NCBI GenBank assembly: GCA_964482685.1
Contig: CAYZZA010000003.1
Span: 1-48,268 of the forward strand
DNA: 48,268 nt
Source: CAYZZA01 sp964482685
Lineage (GTDB): Bacteria; Bacillota; Bacilli; Lactobacillales; Carnobacteriaceae_A
Reading direction: 5' to 3'
In this document: positions 1 to 7,978 of the stretch, piece after piece
Numbering within the stretch: position 1 is the stretch's first letter
Layout of the letters: each line of letters begins with the position of its first letter
The notes under the pieces: model-generated
The model's database searches: none
What the model was told of the DNA's origin: nothing
What the model saw: only the letters and a program-made list of their open reading frames with translations
Program-made: the position numbers and the translations under genes

Positions 1-98
1 TACTTTCTATTTCGTTTAAAGTTAGGAAAAGAAAACGTGGGCAAGTGCTGAAGTAGATACGACTTGTTTGTCCATAGAAGAAGTACGGAGGGTTGAAT

Positions 99-1433
99 GT
101 GGGAACAAAACGAAGCAAGATAGTCGCGTATATTGAATCTTTGCCCGTAGGAGAAAGATTATCTGTGCGCGCCATTGCAAAAGAGCAAAACGTAAGTGAA
201 GGGACAGCTTACCGTGCAATCAAAGACGCAGAAGACGCAGGACTTGTGTCTACAATTTATAGAGTCGGAACAATTCGTATTGAGAAAAAAATCCAAGATA
301 TAATTGAAACTTTGACCTATGCTGAAGTATTGAAAATTACTGAAGGGGAGCTTGTTGGTGGAGCTAAGGGATTGGATAAACCACTAAAACAATTTGTAAT
401 TGGCGATATGAACGATACAGATATTGTTCGTTATTTGTCAAAAGGAGCGTTAGTCATTGTAGGCAATCGTAAAAGCCTTCAATATGAAGCTTTAGAAAAC
501 AATTCAGCGCTGCTTTTGACTGGTGGGCGGTATCCGAGCGAGAAAATAATTGACTTAGCAAACAAAAAAAACTTGCCGTTAATATTGACTACATTCGATT
601 CGTTTACGGTTGCTACTCGGATTAACAAAGCGTTGACTGATCAACTAATTAAAAAAGACATCTTGTTGATCAACGATATCTACAATGACATGACTAAGAC
701 AGAATACTTAACTATTGGAGATACCGTTGCTGATTACTATAAATTGAATAGTCAAAGCAAACATTCTCGTTTTCCAGTAATCAACAAATCAGGCAGACTA
801 GTCGGGATTGTGACCGCAAAAGACACAGTTGGAAAAACAGATACGGCTAGCATTGAACGACTCATGACGCGAGATGTGATTTCTGTTAAAAAGCAAACAA
901 GTGTGGCTAGTGTAGCCCACTCGATGATTTGGGATGGGCTTGAAATTATGCCTGTCGTAGAAGATGATTTGACGTTACGGGGCATGGTTTCTCGTCAAGA
1001 TGTGATGAAGGCGATGCAATCAGTTCAAAGACAGCCTCAAATGGGGGAGACGATTGATGACCAAATCAATGAATTGATTGAATTAGCAACCGGCCCTAGC
1101 CCAAATCCTTTTGATGAAACACGACGCAGATACCGTTTTTGTGTGACGCCAACGATGTTGGATAGTGTAGGTACGTTGTCGATAGGGGTATTGACCCAAG
1201 TCATCTCTGAGGTCAGTTTGAAAGAATTGGCCGCTGAAAACAAGCGCGATACAATGATTGAACAAATCAATTTGAACTATTTCAAGTTGATTCAAATAGA
1301 TAGTGAGATTCAATTGACCTCGCGCATTTTTGAATTTGGTCGACGTTCTGCTCGTATGGATGTAGAAGTGTATGTTGAAAATGTCATGATGGCAAAAGCG
1401 TTTGTTGTTTTACAAATTGTGGAGCAAGTTTAG
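99..1433 (+). CDS. ytoI: YtoI-like regulator: HTH, DRTGG, paired CBS and hotdog domains
   Basis: About 444 residues, close to the 439 of B. subtilis YtoI. The order seen is an N-terminal winged-helix-like segment (about residues 8-55, with KEQNVSEGTAYRAIKDAED), a DRTGG domain (about 90-190), two CBS motifs (about 195-310) and a C-terminal thioesterase-like hotdog region (about 335-444). CBS pairs usually bind adenosyl nucleotides, so a nucleotide-sensing regulator is likely; the target is unknown. GTG at 99 is preferred over the in-frame TTG at 93 because the GGAGG at 87-91 is then 7 nt away rather than touching the start. nrnA follows after 12 nt, as in B. subtilis, suggesting a link to signalling nucleotide turnover (inference). 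Confidence 0.85.
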   Translation: MGTKRSKIVAYIESLPVGERLSVRAIAKEQNVSEGTAYRAIKDAEDAGLVSTIYRVGTIRIEKKIQDIIETLTYAEVLKITEGELVGGAKGLDKPLKQFVIGDMNDTDIVRYLSKGALVIVGNRKSLQYEALENNSALLLTGGRYPSEKIIDLANKKNLPLILTTFDSFTVATRINKALTDQLIKKDILLINDIYNDMTKTEYLTIGDTVADYYKLNSQSKHSRFPVINKSGRLVGIVTAKDTVGKTDTASIERLMTRDVISVKKQTSVASVAHSMIWDGLEIMPVVEDDLTLRGMVSRQDVMKAMQSVQRQPQMGETIDDQINELIELATGPSPNPFDETRRRYRFCVTPTMLDSVGTLSIGVLTQVISEVSLKELAAENKRDTMIEQINLNYFKLIQIDSEIQLTSRIFEFGRRSARMDVEVYVENVMMAKAFVVLQIVEQV

Positions 1434-1445
1434 GGGGAAAGAATA

Positions 1446-2438
1446 ATGACGGAAACAACAGATGTAGGTTTGATTAAAAAACGTATTTTAGAAGAAATTG
1501 TGCAAGCAGACACCATTATTATTCACCGACATGTCAATGCAGATCCAGATGCTATTGGATCACAATGTGGTCTTGCCGAAATCATCATGGCCAGTTTTCC
1601 CGAAAAGAAAGTTAAAACAGCTGGGGATCCAGTAGGAAATTTGTCCTTTTTAGCGACCATGACACCACCAAGTGATGAAGAATATAAAGACGCTTTAGTG
1701 ATTGTAACGGATACAGCAAACGAAGCACGTATCAGTGGCAAGAAATACGCCGAAGGGAAAAAAGTCATTAAGATCGATCATCATCCTAAAGACGATGCAT
1801 ACGGATCGATTGAGTGGAACGATACAACCGCAAGTAGTTGCAGTGAGATGATTGTAGATTTTTGGCAAAGCTTTCCTGAAACACTAAAAATGACTGCACA
1901 AGGGGCACGGTTGTTGTACGCGGGAATTGTTGGAGACACCAATCGCTTTCTATATAAAGGAACGACGCCAACAACAATGCGCAGTGCCGCTGCTTTGATG
2001 GAGTTTGAGTTTTCTCATACCGAGTTGAATGATCAGTTTCACACAGGTCCTCTTTCGGTAGCACGTCTCAAAGGACATGTGTTGCAGACGATGGAACTGG
2101 ACAAGGACTCTGGATTTGTGAAAATAGTGATTACTCAAGAAATCTTACAAACTTATGGGTTGGAAGACAAAGACAGTTCACCAGTGGTCAATCTGGCCGC
2201 TCAAATAGAAGGGGCTCTATTGTGGGCAGTTTTTGTGGAACAAGCAGATGGAACGTATCGCTGCCGACTTCGTTCCAAAGGACCAGAAATTAACGAAGTG
2301 GCTCGGAAACATAATGGGGGTGGACATCCTTTAGCAAGTGGTGCCAATGCGAAAGATGTCGAAGAACTTGAGATGATTGTGGAAGAACTCACAGAACTTG
2401 GACTTGAATGGAGAAAGCAAACAACCGCTCAAGTGTAG
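1446..2438 (+). CDS. nrnA: DHH-family oligoribonuclease / pAp phosphatase NrnA
   Basis: This 330-residue protein has the DHH/DHHA1 layout of NrnA, which degrades short oligonucleotides and dephosphorylates 3'-phosphoadenosine 5'-phosphate in the cytoplasm. Visible metal-site motifs are HVNADPDAIGS (residues 29-39), the DHH signature in KIDHHPKDD near residue 110, and the C-terminal substrate loop GGGHPLASGA near 291. A GGGGGAAAG ribosome site (1432-1440) lies just before the ATG. It is likely co-transcribed with the YtoI-like regulator upstream. Members of this family can also hydrolyse cyclic dinucleotide linear products; the sequence cannot decide between NrnA and a close c-di-AMP phosphodiesterase of the PgpH/GdpP side, but the lack of a membrane or GGDEF part favours NrnA. 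Confidence 0.92.
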   Translation: MTETTDVGLIKKRILEEIVQADTIIIHRHVNADPDAIGSQCGLAEIIMASFPEKKVKTAGDPVGNLSFLATMTPPSDEEYKDALVIVTDTANEARISGKKYAEGKKVIKIDHHPKDDAYGSIEWNDTTASSCSEMIVDFWQSFPETLKMTAQGARLLYAGIVGDTNRFLYKGTTPTTMRSAAALMEFEFSHTELNDQFHTGPLSVARLKGHVLQTMELDKDSGFVKIVITQEILQTYGLEDKDSSPVVNLAAQIEGALLWAVFVEQADGTYRCRLRSKGPEINEVARKHNGGGHPLASGANAKDVEELEMIVEELTELGLEWRKQTTAQV

Positions 2439-2516
2439 GTAGATATGGGAAAGATTGATTTGATAATTTATTCTCTTGTGTTTTCTAGCTAAGAAGACAA
2501 TAAAAAACGTGCGCTC

Positions 2517-2567
2517 AAGCCTAGACCTAGCATTTGTCTTGAACAAGGGGGTTGGTAGGCTTTTTTG
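2517..2567 (+). terminator. Probable terminator after nrnA
   Basis: An outer stem pairs AAGCCTA (2517-2523) with TAGGCTT (2556-2562) and runs into a T tract. The loop is long (about 32 nt) but contains a small inner hairpin, TTGT/ACAA around 2534-2546. Position after nrnA fits termination of the ytoI-nrnA unit. Confidence 0.5.
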
Positions 2568-2641
2568 TTCGCCATTTACTAAATAGAGTAGCCCCAAAAA
2601 AGAGAAGGGTTTTATTTAAGAGTGAGATCCATGTAATATCA

Positions 2642-2670
2642 TTGCCAATTTATACAGAATCCGATACACT
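2642..2670 (+). promoter_or_regulatory. Promoter for glyA
   Basis: TTGCCA (2642-2647) and TACACT (2665-2670) are separated by exactly 17 bp. It would give a leader of about 155 nt before glyA. Confidence 0.55.
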
Positions 2671-2770
2671 AAATGAAAGAGTGCACGTTTCCACTATGTA
2701 AGAGTGCTTCTTTTATCGATTTTTTTACACAGAACAACAGAGTGGCGATCTACTTGTTTGAAGACATGCA

Positions 2771-2799
2771 TCTAAAGGGTTCTATTGGAACGATTTAGA
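2771..2799 (+). other. Hairpin in the glyA 5' leader
   Basis: TCTAAA and GTTC pair with GAAC and TTTAGA around a TATTG loop, with a GG/GA internal loop (TCTAAA-GG-GTTC-loop-GAAC-GA-TTTAGA). It ends about 30 nt before the ATG and does not cover the ribosome site. No known riboswitch class was recognised. The rest of the 393-base gap 2439-2831 holds only the terminator and promoter listed separately. Confidence 0.35.
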
Positions 2800-2831
2800 G
2801 GTATGAACTTATTGAAGGGTGAGGGATGTAA

Positions 2832-4064
2832 ATGAGTTATAGAGAATTTGATAAAGAAGTCTTTGACACAATCGAATTGGAAAAAGCACGTCAAGAACAA
2901 AACATTGAATTGATTGCTTCAGAAAACTTTGTGTCAGAAGGAGTTTTGGCTGCACAAGGAAGTATTTTAACGAATAAATACGCAGAGGGGTATCCTGGAA
3001 GACGATACTATGGTGGCTGTGAATACATAGATATTATAGAGAACTTAGCAATCGACCGTGCAAAAGAACTATTTGGAGCAGAATATGCCAACGTCCAACC
3101 TCACTCTGGATCCGGCGCAAACATGGCAGTATTTAATGCCTTTTTAGAGCCTGGCGACACTGTTTTAGGTATGGATTTGACACATGGTGGACACCTTACA
3201 CATGGATCCCCAGTAAACTTTAGTGGGAGAACCTACAACTTTGTTGCCTACGGTGTAGACAAAGAAAACGAATTGCTTGATTATGAAGAAGTAAGGTCGC
3301 AAGCATTGGCACATAAACCAAAGATGATTGTAGCAGGTGGAAGTGCTTATGCAAGGAAAATTGATTTTGCACGATTCCGTGAAATTGCGGATGAAGTAGG
3401 AGCGTATTTGCTTGTGGATATGGCTCATATTGCCGGACTAGTTGCAGCTGGCTTACACCAAAATCCAGTTCCATATGCAGACGTAGTCACATCAACAACT
3501 CATAAAACATTAAGAGGCCCGCGCGGTGGACTAATTTTAGCGAAAAAACAATATGGAAAAGCAATCAACAGCGCTATTTTTCCAGGTATTCAAGGCGGTC
3601 CACTCGAACACGTGATTGCTGGGAAAGCAGTGGCTTTCAAGGAAGCTATGACTCCGGAATTTAAAGAATATTCGACTCAAATCATCAAAAATGCCAAAGC
3701 AATGGAAGATGTGTTGAAAGCATCTGCTGGACACTTAGTCAGCAACGGCACGGACAATCACCTGTTGCTTCTCGAAGTCACACAGTTTGGAATGAATGGA
3801 AAAGAAGCCGAAGCGCTTTTAGGCGAAGTAGGCATTACAGTGAACAAAAACACCATTCCATTTGAAACGTTGAGTCCATTTAAGACAAGTGGGATTCGCA
3901 TTGGGACCCCAGCAATTACCACTCGCGGTTTTGATGAAGAAGATTCCAAAAAAGTTGCAGAACTGATAATTGCGGCACTTGAAACAAAAGATCACCCAGA
4001 AAAGCGTCCTGCGATTAAACAAGAAGTGCTGCGTTTGACTCAAAAAAATCCACTTTACAAATAA
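2832..4064 (+). CDS. glyA: Serine hydroxymethyltransferase
   Basis: A full-length 410-residue cytoplasmic PLP enzyme that interconverts serine and glycine and loads one-carbon units on tetrahydrofolate. The PLP-binding lysine is K225 in STTHKTLRGPRGG. Other family marks are ELIASENFVS (26-35), YPGRRYYGGCE (54-64) and LVDMAHIAGL (194-203). A GTGAGGG ribosome site lies at 2819-2825. The gene is monocistronic here, with its own promoter upstream and a strong symmetric terminator downstream; upp, a common downstream neighbour in other Firmicutes, is absent. Confidence 0.98.
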   Translation: MSYREFDKEVFDTIELEKARQEQNIELIASENFVSEGVLAAQGSILTNKYAEGYPGRRYYGGCEYIDIIENLAIDRAKELFGAEYANVQPHSGSGANMAVFNAFLEPGDTVLGMDLTHGGHLTHGSPVNFSGRTYNFVAYGVDKENELLDYEEVRSQALAHKPKMIVAGGSAYARKIDFARFREIADEVGAYLLVDMAHIAGLVAAGLHQNPVPYADVVTSTTHKTLRGPRGGLILAKKQYGKAINSAIFPGIQGGPLEHVIAGKAVAFKEAMTPEFKEYSTQIIKNAKAMEDVLKASAGHLVSNGTDNHLLLLEVTQFGMNGKEAEALLGEVGITVNKNTIPFETLSPFKTSGIRIGTPAITTRGFDEEDSKKVAELIIAALETKDHPEKRPAIKQEVLRLTQKNPLYK

Positions 4065-4110
4065 ACTCTTTAGATAAAGCAAACAGACTTACTTAAATAT
4101 GAATTTACAC

Positions 4111-4159
4111 AAAAAACCAAGCCTCTGTGATAACAGTTATCACAGAGGCTTGGTTTTTT
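4111..4159. terminator. Strong symmetric (bidirectional-type) terminator after glyA
   Basis: A perfect 24-bp inverted repeat (4111-4134 with 4136-4159) has a one-base centre; the GC-rich part is AGCCTCTGTGATAAC. The arms carry A6 on the left and T6 on the right, so it can act on either strand. No gene faces it from the right. Confidence 0.9.
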
Positions 4160-4403
4160 GCGAAGCACATGAGGCAGAAAGGAGACTAAAGGCATCTGCA
4201 TAGATATCTACGCACATTTTAAAAGAGGTACTGCTGCATGTCGTCTTTTCGATAGATTTTTGACTGTTCGGCAAGCCTTTGCAAGAGAGCACTCTTTGAA
4301 AATACACCTGTTGATTCATCTTGCAAAATATTAAGGTAGATAGTTGGATTGTCTTAGCTAGGCTTGCTCCATCTTTTGTAGGATAGGAATCCTTTCTTTT
4401 TTT
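4160..4403. other. Gene-free stretch before the PBP1A gene
   Basis: Part of the 405-base gap 4065-4469. I see no convincing ORF or conserved RNA. A weak five-pair stem, AGGAT/ATCCT (4380-4393), followed by a T-rich run up to 4404 could be a minor terminator, just ahead of the extended -10 element. Confidence 0.3.
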
Positions 4404-4412
4404 TGGTAAACT
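4404..4412 (+). promoter_or_regulatory. Extended -10 promoter for the PBP1A gene
   Basis: TGGTAAACT, that is TG-n-TAAACT, about 58 bp before the ATG, with no good -35. It belongs to a set of similar elements in this window (see findings). Confidence 0.4.
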
Positions 4413-4469
4413 GTGGAAGAACTATATGTACTCCATACAAACTCTTCGTGATATGAAGAAAGGGAAAAA

Positions 4470-6593
4470 ATGATGAATGAACTAGTAGAAAAATTAAAAC
4501 AATTGTTTAAACAAATCTGGGACGGACTGTCTCCTTATATAAAAAAATATACTAAGAAAGGAAGAAAAATTTGGAAAAAGTATCATGTGACTAAAGCTCT
4601 TGTGTTATTTGTTTTAACGATAAGCTTGTTTACAAGTCTCTACATGTTTTATCTTGCCAAAACAGCCAACGTGGCTCAATTGAAAGCAGGACTCGAACAA
4701 GTGACAACCGTTTATGATGAAGATGGCGAAGAAGCAGGCACATTGTATGCGCAAAAAGGAACCTTTGTCTCACTAGACAACATTTCACCAAACGTGGTAG
4801 ATGCTTTGCTTGCAACAGAAGATAGACGGTTTTATAAACATAATGGGTTTGATATGATCGGAATTGGACGAGCTGCAGTAGGGTATGTGTTAAAAGGTGG
4901 CATATCTGGAGGTGGAAGCACAATCACCCAACAACTAGCCAAAAATGCCTATTTAACATTGGATCAAACGTTAGTTCGAAAAATGAAAGAACTTTTTTTG
5001 GCTATCGAAATTGAAAAAAACTATGAAAAAGAAGAAATATTAGCTATGTATTTAAACAAATCTTATTTTGGAAATGGCGTATGGGGAATCGAAGATGCTT
5101 CCAAAAAATATTTTGGTGTTTCTGCTATAGAGGTTACTGTCCCGCAAGCAGCGGTTCTAGTAGGCATGTTGAAAGCTCCATCTTCGTACAATCCAATTGA
5201 TCATTACGACCGAGCCTTGAACAGACGAAACGTTGTGTTGAAACTGATGCAAGAAAATACCATCTTGAGCCAAGAAGAATACGATGCATTTAAAGAAACA
5301 AGCATTCAACTGACAGATCATTATTCAAGCGTAGACGGGTATAATTATCCCTATTATTTTGATGCGGTAATTAATGAAGCAAGCAATAAATATGGCATCA
5401 AAGAGGAGGATTTGTTGAATAGTGGGTACAAAATTTATACCTCTTTGAATCCGACGTACCAAACTCAAATGCAAAAATCGTATGAGTCTTTTTCTCTCTT
5501 TAAACAAGCTGAAGACGGTACAGCGGTCCAAAGTGCTTCAATTGCCATTAACCCTCAAACAGGGGGAGTAGAAGCGGTCATTGGGGGACGAGGAGAGTAT
5601 ACTTTTAGAGGATTCAATCGTGCTACACAGATGAAGCGCCCTCCTGGTTCGGTGTTAAAACCACTTGCTGTGTTTACAGCGGCACTAGAAGCTGGGTATG
5701 ACATCGATTCAATGCTCGAAGACAAAAAAACCTCATATGGATCAGATAACTACACACCCGAAAACCTAACAAAAACGTATTCAGAAACAGGAGTTGTCCC
5801 AATGTATGAGGCAGTTGCACAAAGTAAAAATGCCCCAGCTGTGTGGCTCTTGAATGAAATTGGACTCACAAGAGGGATTCAAAAACTGAAAAAATTTGGG
5901 ATTCCAATTCATGAAGACGATAAATATTTAGGGGTTGCTCTTGGAGGAATGACTAAAGGGGTGTCCCCGCTTCAAATTGCAAGCGCATATACCACATTTG
6001 CCAATGAGGGCGTACGAGTTGAACCTCATTTTATTACCAAAATTGTGGATGCTACAGGTGCTATAGTGGTAGATAACACCAACCCAAAACGTACTAAGGT
6101 GACCACACCAGAGGTAGCCGAAGAAATGAATAGCATGCTTTTGGGAGTATACAAAAATGGTACTGCACGAAACAACCAGCCAAGAGGATATGAAGTAGCT
6201 GGAAAAACGGGAAGCACCCAAGCTGATTTTGATGGAGCCACGAATGAAACCGCTGACCAGTGGATTGTCGGGTACACTCCCGGAATTGTCGTCACAAGTT
6301 GGATGGGCTTTGATCAGACAACGCCTACACATCACTTAACTACAAATAGCTCTGAAGGAGTTGGGATGCTTATGAAGAGTGAACTGGAGCATCTCTTGCC
6401 CCATGTCCACGCTAACGCATTTGCCGTACCAGATGCCCAAGAGCAAGTGGCAACAAAAAATCAAAAAGATACTCTCGATAGTTTGAAAAAAACATTGCGC
6501 GTAATTGAAGAGGATGTTGTCAAAGGAGCTAAAAAAGTGAAAGAAACTACAACGGATATCTTAAAGAAAGTCAAAGAATGGCTTCCACGTTAA
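4470..6593 (+). CDS. pbp1A: Class A penicillin-binding protein (PBP1A type)
   Basis: A 707-residue bifunctional peptidoglycan synthase: glycosyltransferase family 51 plus transpeptidase. A basic cytoplasmic tail (1-42) precedes one membrane anchor (about 43-64). The transglycosylase shows EDRRFY with catalytic E117, GGGSTITQQLAKN (147-159) and KMKELFLAIEIE (171-182). The transpeptidase has the three penicilloyl motifs: S394-V-L-K397, S452-K-N and K579-T-G. After it comes an acidic/basic helical tail of about 75 residues (KKTLRVIEEDVV...) that could be a coiled coil. Two adjacent ATGs (4470, 4473) are possible starts behind AAAGGGAAAA. recU, a frequent neighbour of ponA, is not here. Confidence 0.95.
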   Translation: MMNELVEKLKQLFKQIWDGLSPYIKKYTKKGRKIWKKYHVTKALVLFVLTISLFTSLYMFYLAKTANVAQLKAGLEQVTTVYDEDGEEAGTLYAQKGTFVSLDNISPNVVDALLATEDRRFYKHNGFDMIGIGRAAVGYVLKGGISGGGSTITQQLAKNAYLTLDQTLVRKMKELFLAIEIEKNYEKEEILAMYLNKSYFGNGVWGIEDASKKYFGVSAIEVTVPQAAVLVGMLKAPSSYNPIDHYDRALNRRNVVLKLMQENTILSQEEYDAFKETSIQLTDHYSSVDGYNYPYYFDAVINEASNKYGIKEEDLLNSGYKIYTSLNPTYQTQMQKSYESFSLFKQAEDGTAVQSASIAINPQTGGVEAVIGGRGEYTFRGFNRATQMKRPPGSVLKPLAVFTAALEAGYDIDSMLEDKKTSYGSDNYTPENLTKTYSETGVVPMYEAVAQSKNAPAVWLLNEIGLTRGIQKLKKFGIPIHEDDKYLGVALGGMTKGVSPLQIASAYTTFANEGVRVEPHFITKIVDATGAIVVDNTNPKRTKVTTPEVAEEMNSMLLGVYKNGTARNNQPRGYEVAGKTGSTQADFDGATNETADQWIVGYTPGIVVTSWMGFDQTTPTHHLTTNSSEGVGMLMKSELEHLLPHVHANAFAVPDAQEQVATKNQKDTLDSLKKTLRVIEEDVVKGAKKVKETTTDILKKVKEWLPR

Positions 6594-6637
6594 ATCGCGA
6601 AAAGTATCCAAACTTAGTTTTCATCATTCGGCAACAA

Positions 6638-6646
6638 TGGTACACT
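6638..6646 (+). promoter_or_regulatory. Extended -10 promoter upstream of yhaO
   Basis: TGGTACACT (TG-n-TACACT) with a weak -35 TTTTCA at 6618-6623, 17 bp upstream. A predicted start near 6653 places it before, not after, the terminator hairpin at 6671-6700. Confidence 0.45.
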
Positions 6647-6670
6647 ATAAACAGAGAGAAAATTAGAACT

Positions 6671-6700
6671 GAACTCACATATGCGGTGGGTTCTTTTTTT
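6671..6700 (+). terminator. Terminator hairpin between pbp1A and yhaO, possibly an attenuator
   Basis: GAACTCAC (6671-6678) pairs with GTGGGTTC (6686-6693), one G-U pair, followed by seven Ts. It can end pbp1A transcription, but because the extended -10 lies upstream it would also stop the yhaO transcript after about 48 nt. Confidence 0.65.
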
Positions 6701-6744
6701 AAAAAATATAGAGAACATACGTACCCCTTAGAAAGGAGAAACAC

Positions 6745-7974
6745 ATGGCAAAATTTATTCATGCAGCAGACCTACATTTAGACAGTCCGTTTAAAGGGCT
6801 CCATGCGATGCCAGAAGCAATGCTCAAACAAGTTCGGCGCTCAACATTTGATGCACTGAATAACTTGACAGATGTGGCCATATCAGAAGAGATTGATTTT
6901 CTTTTAATCAGCGGTGATATTTATGACTACGAGGATCGAAGCATTCGTGCACAAGCCTATTTTAGAGATCAAATGATTAAATTACAACATCATCATATTC
7001 CAGTTTATTTGATTCACGGAAACCATGATTATTTAGATGCCGAGGGACACTATCTTGCGTTGCCCCCAAATGTGTATACGTTTGGGGAGACCCCCGAGAC
7101 AACCACTCTGGAATTGCATAGTGGAGAACGAATTGGGATTACAGGTTTTAGTTATGGAACGAAGTGGGTCAACGAAAGGAAGATACGAGATTATCCACCA
7201 AGACACGCTCATGTGGATTGGCATATTGGCATGTTGCATGGCTTTTCAGAAGGTAGTGGCAACGGCCATGCAAAGTACGCTCCTTTTCATTTAGAAGAAT
7301 TAAGGAGCAAGGGGTATGATTATTGGGCATTGGGACATATACATACACGCCAAAAATTATCGGATTCTCCTCTAGCTTATTATTCAGGAAATACCCAAGG
7401 AAGGCATAAAAAAGAAAGCGGAGAAAAAGGCGCCTTGCTCGTGCACTTGACCCCGCTGGAAAGAAATGTCTCTTTTATTCCAACCTCTACGATTCAATGG
7501 GAGCACATAGAGATAAACGCCGTGGACGTGTTGGACTTGTCAACACTGGTATCTCATGTGGAAGAGAAAATAAATGAATTTACTATAGAAGCTAAAAACA
7601 CAATTCTTACAGTCAAACTAATGGTATCACCTGAATTAGATCCTGTTTTATTAAAAAAAATCACGACTGGGGAATTGTTGAGGGCCCTCCAACATCAAGA
7701 ACATACCAAACCATTCACATGGATCAATGAGCTAAAAATTGAAATTGGAGCAGAAGCAAAAAAATATTCAACGATTGCAACGACGTTTGAAGAGGATTGG
7801 AAAAAAGCGTTGGAGGATACAAATACAGAATCGGCTATGGCAAGTATATTGGAAGATTTCTTTCGAAATGCGCCGAGTATGCGCATGATTCCGTTAAATG
7901 AAAAAGAATACCGAGAGGAAATACTTAAGGAAGCTGTTCAACTTATCCATACAGCGATTGGAAACGAGGATTAA
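6745..7974 (+). CDS. yhaO: YhaO metallophosphoesterase (SbcD/Mre11-like DNA nuclease subunit)
   Basis: A 409-residue calcineurin-like phosphoesterase resembling SbcD/Mre11. The five metal-site blocks are in order: ADLHLD (8-13), SGDIYD (56-61), GNHD (92-95), MLHG (163-166) and GHIH (197-200). The remaining C-terminal half is less conserved and probably contacts the ATPase partner. yhaN begins 4 nt after its stop, and the pair makes a Mre11-Rad50-like complex thought to process DNA ends. A clear AAAGGAG site (6731-6738) precedes the ATG. Confidence 0.92.
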   Translation: MAKFIHAADLHLDSPFKGLHAMPEAMLKQVRRSTFDALNNLTDVAISEEIDFLLISGDIYDYEDRSIRAQAYFRDQMIKLQHHHIPVYLIHGNHDYLDAEGHYLALPPNVYTFGETPETTTLELHSGERIGITGFSYGTKWVNERKIRDYPPRHAHVDWHIGMLHGFSEGSGNGHAKYAPFHLEELRSKGYDYWALGHIHTRQKLSDSPLAYYSGNTQGRHKKESGEKGALLVHLTPLERNVSFIPTSTIQWEHIEINAVDVLDLSTLVSHVEEKINEFTIEAKNTILTVKLMVSPELDPVLLKKITTGELLRALQHQEHTKPFTWINELKIEIGAEAKKYSTIATTFEEDWKKALEDTNTESAMASILEDFFRNAPSMRMIPLNEKEYREEILKEAVQLIHTAIGNED

Positions 7975-7978
7975 AGAC

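Noticed and set aside
2670..2712. Possible CIRCE element upstream of glyA (AGAGTGC repeats)
   Set aside because: The two AGAGTGC copies are direct, not inverted, and the TTAGCACTC half is absent.
6578..6781. 67-codon plus-strand ORF bridging pbp1A and yhaO
   Set aside because: It runs out of frame through the end of pbp1A, a terminator and the start of yhaO; no ribosome site and no recognisable protein.
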